From: Paenibacillus luteus
Lineage (GTDB): Bacteria > Bacillota > Bacilli > Paenibacillales > Paenibacillaceae
Direction: 5' to 3'
Length of the DNA stretch: 64,000 bases
NCBI RefSeq assembly: GCF_006542765.1
Contig: NZ_SKCD01000033.1
Coordinates: 434,001 to 498,000, forward strand
This document shows, piece after piece, positions 1 to 6,126 of the stretch. How positions within the stretch are numbered: the first letter of the stretch is position 1; the number at the start of each line of letters is the position of its first letter. The position numbers and the translations under genes were made by a program. The notes under the pieces are model-generated. The model was not told the DNA's origin and did no database searches. It saw only the letters and a program-made list of their open reading frames with translations.

Positions 1-800
1 TTCACGTGAAGCTAATATTGCTCGATAAAAAGTATGCTCAATCGGGAGTAGATGATTCGATTGCGGATTTTATGAGGGGGCGGGATGTGTCTCCAAAGAC
101 GCTTGTATCTATTTGTGATGAGGACTTGGAGCAGTTTTTCATAAAAGTAAAGAAGAAGATGGAGCCGAAGGGCACGACGTTATATGATTTCTTCGAAAAA
201 AATGCAGGCTGGAATCCGCAAATTGCTTTAACGCGGGTGTGGGAGGTCTATCGCAGCATTCACTCCTATACACGGGATGTCGCCATTCCGGTCATTCGCT
301 CTGGCGCTTCAACCGTTGTACAGCATGAGGGCTCGGGCGTCATTAAAAACGGTAAAATGGTTGCTCAAATCGATTCCGACGAGACCTTGCTGTTCAATGC
401 TTTTAACGGTGAGAGCACACAGGGGAAAATTGAAGTGATGGATCACGCGAGCGTGCTCATTACAAGCAATTCCATTCGTCACAAAGGCACAATGATCGAT
501 GGAAAACCTTATTTGAAAAGCAAAATTAAATTAAAGGTTGTCATCCAGGAAACAAAGGGACATCCGACAAGCGATGAAATCAAGAAGGAGATTGAGGTGA
601 TGCTGAAGTCTAGATTTGATCAAATGTTTGTCAAGCTTCAAGGGAGCGGGGCTGATATTTTAGGTACAGGACAATATTTTCGCAATTTAATACCAAGGAC
701 CCAGTTGAAGGATTGGCGCACGCAATATTATCCAAAGCTAAAGCTCGACTTTCAAGTGCAAGCGACGATCGAGAATACGGGCTTTACAAATTTGCAATAA
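1..800 (+). CDS. Ger(x)C family spore germination protein, C-terminal part (5' end outside window)
   Basis: About 265 codons are visible. Ger(x)C proteins are usually 370-400 residues, so the N-terminal signal peptide, lipobox and about a third of the protein lie upstream. A GTG at position 6 has no Shine-Dalgarno room and the frame stays open to the edge, so I treat it as internal. The visible part has the end of the N-terminal domain followed by the mixed alpha/beta C-terminal Spore_GerAC-type domain: a long helix (KGHPTSDEIKKEIEVMLKSR) followed by a segment near IPRTQLKDWRTQY that resembles the 'W' region of the family. Known role of the family: lipoprotein C subunit of nutrient germinant receptors in the spore inner membrane, working with A and B subunits, which would be upstream. 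The gene ends 19 bases before a convergent gene. The family call is firm; which receptor it belongs to cannot be seen. Confidence 0.85.
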   Translation, partial: HVKLILLDKKYAQSGVDDSIADFMRGRDVSPKTLVSICDEDLEQFFIKVKKKMEPKGTTLYDFFEKNAGWNPQIALTRVWEVYRSIHSYTRDVAIPVIRSGASTVVQHEGSGVIKNGKMVAQIDSDETLLFNAFNGESTQGKIEVMDHASVLITSNSIRHKGTMIDGKPYLKSKIKLKVVIQETKGHPTSDEIKKEIEVMLKSRFDQMFVKLQGSGADILGTGQYFRNLIPRTQLKDWRTQYYPKLKLDFQVQATIENTGFTNLQ

Positions 801-818
801 GGCTAGCAAAGGGACTGT

Positions 819-1295
819 TTATTGTATAGCGATAAATAAATCAATTTCATTTGTGAAGCTTTCCGGTTTGTAGCGTTCATCCCATATTTCGAAATCATAA
901 TCCTTTGGTGCATTGCCCGTTTCACTCATCCATTGGCTATATAGATAGTTATAGGAGCTCGTCAGTTCAGATTCCGGTCCCTGATGTGTGTAGGCAGCAT
1001 ATTTATTCTCGGGGACCGTGTGGCTGATCATATCGGAAGGAACAGTGCTGAGCGTATCCGCCTCATAGCCGATAATATTAATAAACTTATCAACTTGTGG
1101 GTTAAAATCGGCATTCATCGGATAGATCTGCATTAAAATGACACGTTCACTTTTCCGGTATTGAATTTCCTCTTTTCTTTTCATTAAAGTACGGTAGCTT
1201 TGCTTGCCGACACCAGCTTCAAACTCAGCAATAGTAGCTTCCAGCTTATATCCGACAATATGAAACATTGGCAATGTGATGATGTTGACTTCCAT
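819..1295 (-). CDS. GyrI-like / AraC-type effector-binding domain protein
   Basis: A single-domain protein of about 158 residues. It starts with a beta strand (VNIITLPMFHIVGYKLEAT) and carries the short aromatic motifs and Glu-rich end typical of the AraC effector-binding / GyrI-like fold, including a WxSETGN-type segment and the closing FEIWDERY. The ORF opens 15 bases earlier at 1310, but GGGAGAAG lies 5 bases before the ATG at 1295 and overlaps the upstream ATG, so 1295 is the better start. The fold binds small hydrophobic or cationic ligands. In free-standing form it is often annotated as integron-associated effector-binding protein or transcriptional activator partner. There is no DNA-binding domain here, so a direct regulatory role is not supported. 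It is transcribed convergently with the germination gene. Confidence 0.75.
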   Translation of the reverse strand: MEVNIITLPMFHIVGYKLEATIAEFEAGVGKQSYRTLMKRKEEIQYRKSERVILMQIYPMNADFNPQVDKFINIIGYEADTLSTVPSDMISHTVPENKYAAYTHQGPESELTSSYNYLYSQWMSETGNAPKDYDFEIWDERYKPESFTNEIDLFIAIQ

Positions 1296-1407
1296 GTCAT
1301 CTTCTCCCATTCTTTAATCGTCCCATTCCAAAAAAGAAGGACGGGACAGTCTAGCCTTTAGTATAGCAAACTATGAATGTGAAATCATGGTAGGCGGCAA
1401 AGCGATA

Positions 1408-1450
1408 AAGAAAGCTTCCAGTACGAAAGTGCCAGGAAGCTTTCTTTTTT
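1408..1450 (+). terminator. strong hairpin with T-run between divergent genes
   Basis: A perfect 12-bp stem (arms 1408-1419 and 1435-1446) is followed by a T-rich run on the plus strand. No plus-strand gene precedes it inside 300 bases. It may end a transcript initiated upstream, attenuate transcription into the dehydratase gene, or fold in the leader of the minus-strand gene. The structure is clear; its client is not. Confidence 0.5.
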
Positions 1451-1595
1451 GCGTGAATAGGCTTTGATCGCTTCTGATTGATGGCAAGAAGCTTAAAGAG
1501 GCTAATCATAGGATAGAAAAGCCAAGGATGCCTCATATCGAACGCCGCGAGATAGGCTTAAACTATTCGTGACATAACAAAGGGATGGTGAAAGC

Positions 1596-2819
1596 ATGGC
1601 AAAAATTACGGGAATCCAGTGTATCCGTACGCGGAAAAACGGAGCGTGGACGATTGTGAAGGTACTTACAGATCAAGATGGTCTTTACGGGTTAGGCTCC
1701 GCTTCGGATATTTACAACCCGGAGGCTGTTGTACAAGTGATTGAGCAATTGCTGGCACCGCTGCTGATTGGCAAGGATGCTGCGAATATAGAAGACCTTT
1801 GGCAAACGATGTATATGAGCGGATACTGGCGAAACGGCGCGATTTTGCATACCGCAATCGGCGGCATTGATATGGCATTATGGGATATTAAGGGCAAGGA
1901 AGCCAGTTTGCCTGTGTATCAGCTGTTAGGAGGCGCGAGTCGTGCTGCCGTACCGTGTTACGGACATGCGGGGGGAGCCGACATCGGTGAGCTGAAAGAA
2001 GATGTGCAGCGATATATGGAGGAAGGCTATACCGTCATCCGTGTACAAATGGGCGGATATGGCGGTGGCGGATTCATTGATAACAGTAAGGCGAATCTCC
2101 CCTTGAACCCCTGGTCACGGGGCCCGATCTTTGACGAACAGGCGTATTTGAATGCGATTCCGGACATGTTCGAGAAGCTGCGGGTAGCGTTTGGCATGGG
2201 GATCCAATTTACGCATGATGTTCATGAGCATCTCTCCCCGATCAATGCGGTGCAGCTTGCCAAGCGGGTTGAGCCTTATGGTTTGTTTTTTCTGGAGGAT
2301 GCGCTTGCGCCGGAGCAGATTGGCTGGTATCGGCATTTGCGCCAGCAAAGCGCGACGCCGCAAGCGGTGGGCGAGCTGTTCGTCAATCCGCAGGAATGGA
2401 CGGAGCTAGTCAAGGAGCGGTTGATCGATTTCATCCGGGTCCGCGTCTCCAAGGCGGGAGGCATAAGCGCCTGCCGCAAAATTGCGGCGCTGTGCGAGGC
2501 ATTTGGCGTACGTACCGCATGGCAGGAAGGAGGGGAAAACGATCCTGTGAACCAAGCCGCAGCCGTTCATTTGGACATGGCGATTTGGAATTTCGGCATA
2601 CAGGAAGTGAACCATTTCCGGCCGGAGGAGCTGGATGCTTTTGAAGGGCATATTGTCCGCAAGGGCGGTTATTTGTATCCCTCAAGCAAGCCGGGACTAG
2701 GTATCGAGCTAGATGAACTCAAAGCGCAGCTGCTAATCGGAGAGAACTGGAATCGTGGTGCTTACCACAATCCCTATCACCTTGACCGGAAAGCAGACGG
2801 AACGCTAGTGCGTCCATAA
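1596..2819 (+). CDS. mannonate-dehydratase-like enolase superfamily protein (RspA/ManD group)
   Basis: 407 residues, the usual length for RspA/ManD enzymes. The N-terminal capping domain (about 1-110) ends in the diagnostic ALWDIKGKEASLPVYQLLGG segment, followed by the TIM-barrel. Likely Mg2+ ligands are the Asp in FTHDVHEH, the Glu in FFLEDAL and the Glu in AVGELFV. The Arg in YTVIRVQMGGYG and the His two residues after the first ligand match the family's acid/base set. Characterised members dehydrate D-mannonate or D-gluconate to 2-keto-3-deoxy sugar acids. Oddity: the C-terminal loop reads TAWQEGGEN, whereas I recall a His after TAW in well-studied mannonate dehydratases, so substrate or activity may differ. 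The ribosome site AAGGGATGG fits the ATG. It is followed 26 bases later by an SDR epimerase, which suggests a two-gene sugar-acid unit. Confidence 0.85.
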   Translation: MAKITGIQCIRTRKNGAWTIVKVLTDQDGLYGLGSASDIYNPEAVVQVIEQLLAPLLIGKDAANIEDLWQTMYMSGYWRNGAILHTAIGGIDMALWDIKGKEASLPVYQLLGGASRAAVPCYGHAGGADIGELKEDVQRYMEEGYTVIRVQMGGYGGGGFIDNSKANLPLNPWSRGPIFDEQAYLNAIPDMFEKLRVAFGMGIQFTHDVHEHLSPINAVQLAKRVEPYGLFFLEDALAPEQIGWYRHLRQQSATPQAVGELFVNPQEWTELVKERLIDFIRVRVSKAGGISACRKIAALCEAFGVRTAWQEGGENDPVNQAAAVHLDMAIWNFGIQEVNHFRPEELDAFEGHIVRKGGYLYPSSKPGLGIELDELKAQLLIGENWNRGAYHNPYHLDRKADGTLVRP

Positions 2820-2845
2820 AGAAACAGAAACGGAGGGACAACCCT

Positions 2846-3697
2846 ATGCATACAATTGCAGTAACTGGCGGCAGCGGCAAGCTGGGCACGCAGCTCATCC
2901 ACACCCTTCAGCAGCAGGGCTATCAGGTAGTATCGCTGGATAATCAGCGCTCCACGAAGCTTCGCTGCAGGCAAGTGACCGTCGACCTGAATGATTTTGG
3001 CCAAGTGGTATCGGCTCTCCACGGCGCGGATGCCATCATTCATTTGGCGGCTATTCCAGCGCCGCTTGTCTATACGTATCCGCAAATATTTACCAATAAT
3101 ACAGCCGCAGGTTATCACATTTTGGAAGCGGCTTCGATCCTTGGCATTCGCAAGGTGGTGATGGGCTCAAGCGAGTCTTCCTATGGCTTTGCTTGGGCGC
3201 CGACGCCTTTCTCGCCGGATTATTTGCCGCTCGATGAGGATCATCCGCAGCAGCCGCAGGAATGTTACGGCTTATCCAAGGTGGTCAATGAGCTGACAGC
3301 TGCCATGTTCGACCGGAGGAACGGCATGCAGGTCATTTCGCTGCGGTTCTCGATGATTACGAAGCCGGAGGATTATAAGCATCTGGCTGTGAGCAGGCCG
3401 GAGGCCTTTAAGAACATTTTATGGAGCTATATCGATATCCGCGATGCGGTGAGCGCGTGCATGGCTTCGCTGCAGGTCGAGGATCGCGGGGCCATCTGTC
3501 TGAATATTACGAGCAGCGACACGTTAAGCGATTGGGACACGGAGAAGCTGCTGAGCCATTTTTACCCGGAGGTTGCGGACTTGCGTGCCCCATTGCCAGG
3601 AAGGACAGCTGTGGTCAGCAACCGGCTAGCGCAGGATGTGCTCGGCTGGATGCCCAAGCATTCCTGGTCGGATCGGGAGGAAGAGGCGACTCCCTAA
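2846..3697 (+). CDS. NAD(P)-dependent epimerase/dehydratase (extended SDR)
   Basis: 283 residues. The N-terminal Rossmann motif is VTGGSGKLG (GxxGxxG) at about residues 6-14, and there is an acidic residue at the end of beta-2 (SLDN), which favours NAD. The extended-SDR features are DAIIHLAAIPAP, a Ser in MGSSESSYG, and the catalytic pair in CYGLSKVVNEL (YxxxK). The ribosome site CGGAGGGA precedes the ATG by the normal distance. It sits 26 bases after the dehydratase-like gene, so the two are probably co-transcribed. UDP-sugar or uronate epimerisation or oxidation is possible (uronate dehydrogenases have this fold), but the substrate cannot be read from the sequence. Confidence 0.85.
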   Translation: MHTIAVTGGSGKLGTQLIHTLQQQGYQVVSLDNQRSTKLRCRQVTVDLNDFGQVVSALHGADAIIHLAAIPAPLVYTYPQIFTNNTAAGYHILEAASILGIRKVVMGSSESSYGFAWAPTPFSPDYLPLDEDHPQQPQECYGLSKVVNELTAAMFDRRNGMQVISLRFSMITKPEDYKHLAVSRPEAFKNILWSYIDIRDAVSACMASLQVEDRGAICLNITSSDTLSDWDTEKLLSHFYPEVADLRAPLPGRTAVVSNRLAQDVLGWMPKHSWSDREEEATP

Positions 3698-3859
3698 GTC
3701 GCTATCGGAAGAAATTCATCGCGTATCTACAAGCACATGATTTGAGCTGGGTATTCTTAAGTTGAAATCGCATGAGAAGACGGGTAAGAAACAGGAAGAA
3801 CTTAAAGAACTTAAAGTGTTTAAAGAGTGGGCCTCTGTCAAGAAAGTGGACTCCATGTA

Positions 3860-4086
3860 AATGTAAATGAATTGGACGCTTGGTCATACATGCTCTCAAA
3901 TCGAGCGGGGATACGTCGCCCAAAGAACCAAGAATACTTTTACGGTTGTAAATGATCTCAATATAGTCGAAACTCACTTGCTGAGTCTAAGCTTTGGTTT
4001 TGAAACGTGCGCAGTAAATCGACTCTTTCTTCAGCAAACGATGAAACGACTCGATACACGCATGATCATAACAGTTGCCCTTGCGA
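3860..4086 (-). pseudogene. IS3-family transposase OrfB, C-terminal remnant
   Basis: Reading the minus strand from about 4086 gives KGNCYDHACIESFHRLLKKE, then SIYCARFKTKA, an in-frame TAG, then TQQVSFDYIEIIYNRKS followed by GSLGDVSPLD. This is the standard end of the IS3 OrfB integrase, including the conserved catalytic Glu in CIESFH and the YNRK..GSLG..SP signature. The N-terminal two thirds are missing. Non-functional. Confidence 0.82.
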
Positions 4087-4149
4087 ATCATGCTTGTTTT
4101 CATTCAGTACGGTTGTACCCTTGTGCGATACGCTTCCGAGGCAGATTGA

Positions 4150-4400
4150 GCACTTCGATCCGAGTGGTGGAGCCTGGTTTTTCCTCTCCATTTCACGCAG
4201 GTGCTGCTCAAGCTGCCGTAGTTTTTCCAGAGTAACAAAAGATTACGATTGAAACTCATCATGATACGGAACTTTCCAATTATGCAGAACACCCGCGGGT
4301 ATCCCGACTTCTCCGAAATTTGAGGCATTGTCTTATTTTGCTCTAGAATGTAGCTGACTATCTTTCTCTTAAAATCTTCGCTACAATTGTTTTTTTTCAT
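4150..4400 (-). pseudogene. IS3-family transposase OrfA, frameshifted
   Basis: From the ATG at 4400 the minus strand reads MKKNNCSEDFKRKIVSYILE, then NKTMPQISEKSGYP, an HTH of the transposase_8 type. One base shift later the other frame continues as VLHNWKVPYHDEFQS, a stop, then TLEKLRQLEQHLREMERKNQ, the usual OrfA leucine-zipper coil. So there is at least one frameshift and one stop. Confidence 0.78.
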
Positions 4401-4477
4401 GTCGGACACCCTGTCCGTTTACGGTTATCATTAACCTTCACTTAGGGTGTCCGCTATGTTTTCCAGTTGCATAATTA

Positions 4478-4658
4478 GATCTATCCCAGCCTCTCCCCAC
4501 CAAAATGCCTCCAAAACGCCATTCCAGCGTCATTTAGATCTAAAAAATAGACCTATTTCTCCTGAATTAGCCAAATTGCTCGAAATAGATCTAAAAATTG
4601 GATCTATCCCAGCCTCGCCCCATCCAATTGCCTCCAAAATGTCATTCCAGATTGGATA
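4478..4658 (+). repeat. two direct copies of a ~55-bp intergenic repeat
   Basis: The string GATCTATCCCAGCCTC starts at 4478 and again at 4601, each followed by a near-identical CCCCA-CC...ATTGCCTCCAAAA(C/T)G(C/T)CATTCCAG block. A second motif, AGATCTAAAAA, occurs near 4531 and 4587. The 123-base spacing and decayed copies suggest a small genome-wide intergenic repeat. The short ORF across it (4447-4659) looks like a by-product. Confidence 0.6.
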
Positions 4659-4826
4659 GTAAATAGACATAAACCCAGGCCTTTGCGGAGATGAACTCGT
4701 TAAATTTTTGGATTCTTGCGATAAAGTTCAAATGGATATATCAGCTTTTTATGAAATTGAAATCCGGCGAGAGCATCAGCTTACAAATGTCATCGTCTGT
4801 CGGAAGGAATCGATTTCCATCTATTG

Positions 4827-4840
4827 CGTAAGCGCTTTCG
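4827..4840 (+). promoter_or_regulatory. putative cre (CcpA) operator upstream of the sugar transport operon
   Basis: CGTAAGCGCTTTCG is a 14-base near-palindrome matching the core of the catabolite-responsive element (TGTAANCGNTNNCA) except the two outer bases. It lies about 60 bases before the candidate promoter of the transport operon. Carbon catabolite control would suit the genes that follow. The rest of the gap from 4661 to 4989 holds nothing else I recognise beyond the promoter listed next. Confidence 0.45.
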
Positions 4841-4887
4841 ATTCATGGGGGGAGAGTGGATGGTTTTGCGTAGATAGAGGCTAAATA

Positions 4888-4917
4888 TTGACTGCAAAAG
4901 AAAATATCGCCTCATAT
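4888..4917 (+). promoter_or_regulatory. candidate sigma-A promoter for the transport operon
   Basis: TTGACT (4888-4893), an 18-base spacer and TCATAT (4912-4917) make a reasonable -35/-10 pair about 70 bases before the first gene. The -35 is good; the -10 is moderate. Confidence 0.4.
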
Positions 4918-4989
4918 TTGCGGCAGGCCGGATGCGTTAACATTAATGGTAGCAAGAGGAAGAAAATACATGATGAGAGGTGAACGAGG

Positions 4990-6126
4990 GTGGGAAGCAT
5001 TACGTTCAGCCATGTCTACAAGCACTATAAAGGGGAGTCGCGTCCGGCGGTCAACGATTTCCACCTTTCCATTGAGGAGGGCGAATTTCTGGTGCTCGTC
5101 GGTCCTTCCGGCTGCGGCAAATCCACTACGCTGAGGATGCTGGCCGGTCTGGAGGATATTACCGAAGGGGATTTGTATATTGATGAGAAATTCGTAAATT
5201 ATGTTTCTCCGAAGGATCGGGATATCGCAATGGTATTTCAAAACTATGCATTGTACCCTAATCTAACTGTTTTTGAAAATATTGCACTGGGTCTAAAGCT
5301 TCGCAAGACGGCCAAGCATGACATTGAGCTCAGAGTCAACCGCGTGGCCAAAATACTCGAAATTTCTCATCTTCTTGAACGCAAGCCAAGCCAGCTCTCG
5401 GGCGGCCAAAAGCAGCGGGTTGCGCTAGGCAGGGCGATTGCCCGGGAGCCGCAAGTGTTCCTCATGGATGAGCCGTTGTCGAATCTGGATGCCAAGCTGA
5501 GAGCACAGACGAGGGCGGAGATCATCAAGCTGCAAAGCGATCTGAAGCGAACGATGGTTTATGTCACCCATGACCAGGTGGAAGCGATGACGATGGGAAC
5601 CCGGATCGTCGTCATGAAGGATGGCGTCATCCAGCAGGTGGCACCGCCGCGCCAGCTTTATGATGAGCCAGCAAATCTGTTTGTGGCTGGCTTCATTGGC
5701 TCGCCTCAGATGAATTTTTTGGAAGGCAGCCTTGTAAGGGAAGATGGGCGTTATTACTTTCTAAACAAACGGATGAAGCTGCTCGTGCCGGAGCGGCATT
5801 ATGAGCATTTCGCAGTGAAAACCGCATCCCTGCGCAACTGCGTGCTCGGCGTTCGTCCTGAGCATGTATGGCTAAAACGCGAGAATGAAGAAAAGGATGA
5901 GCCGGAGGACGGCTTCGTCCGCTGCGTCGTCGAAATGACGGAAGTGACCGGTGCCGACTCTTACGTCTACGTCAAGCTGGGCGAGAAGACAGTTATTGGC
6001 AGGACCGAGCCGGAGACGATGTATGAGAAAGAAGAGAAGCTGCTGATCGGCTTCAACATGAACAAGGTGCATTTCTTCGATGAGCAATCCGGCGTATCCT
6101 TGGCAGCCGGGGGAGAAGAAGGATGA
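4990..6126 (+). CDS. sugar ABC transporter ATP-binding protein (MsmK/UgpC/MalK type)
   Basis: 378 residues with all nucleotide-binding motifs: Walker A GPSGCGKST (about 38-46), Q-loop VFQNYALYP, ABC signature LSGGQKQRVALGRA, Walker B VFLMDEPLSNLD, and the H-loop in VTHDQ. The C-terminal TOBE/regulatory domain (about 240-375) is typical of multi-sugar ATPases that can serve several importers. The start is GTG, with GAGAGGTG ahead of it. It is the first gene of the operon and overlaps the next gene by 4 bases (ATGA). It is the only ATPase in an operon with two permease pairs, so it probably energises both. Confidence 0.93.
   Translation: MGSITFSHVYKHYKGESRPAVNDFHLSIEEGEFLVLVGPSGCGKSTTLRMLAGLEDITEGDLYIDEKFVNYVSPKDRDIAMVFQNYALYPNLTVFENIALGLKLRKTAKHDIELRVNRVAKILEISHLLERKPSQLSGGQKQRVALGRAIAREPQVFLMDEPLSNLDAKLRAQTRAEIIKLQSDLKRTMVYVTHDQVEAMTMGTRIVVMKDGVIQQVAPPRQLYDEPANLFVAGFIGSPQMNFLEGSLVREDGRYYFLNKRMKLLVPERHYEHFAVKTASLRNCVLGVRPEHVWLKRENEEKDEPEDGFVRCVVEMTEVTGADSYVYVKLGEKTVIGRTEPETMYEKEEKLLIGFNMNKVHFFDEQSGVSLAAGGEEG

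Larger units (their letters stand above)
3826..4453 (-). mobile_element. decayed IS3-family insertion sequence
   Basis: A remnant about 0.63 kb long, much shorter than an intact 1.2-1.5 kb IS3 element. At the low end is a terminal-repeat-like string reading CTCTGTCAAGAAAGTGGAC on the plus strand, similar to ends of IS150-group elements. Inside are a frameshifted OrfA and the last third of OrfB with a stop. Most of OrfB, including the first catalytic Asp residues, is deleted, so it cannot transpose by itself. An inverted pair CGGACACCCT (4403-4412) / AGGGTGTCCG (4444-4453) lies at the OrfA end. Confidence 0.8.

Noticed and set aside
1351..1536. Small minus-strand ORF (61 codons)
   Set aside because: It covers the strong hairpin at 1408-1450, has no ribosome site and no recognisable protein features.
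3867..4252. Plus-strand ORFs across the IS region
   Set aside because: They are antisense to the recognisable IS3 OrfA/OrfB remnants on the minus strand.
4447..4659. Plus-strand ORF of 70 codons
   Set aside because: It consists of the two intergenic repeat copies and lacks a ribosome site.
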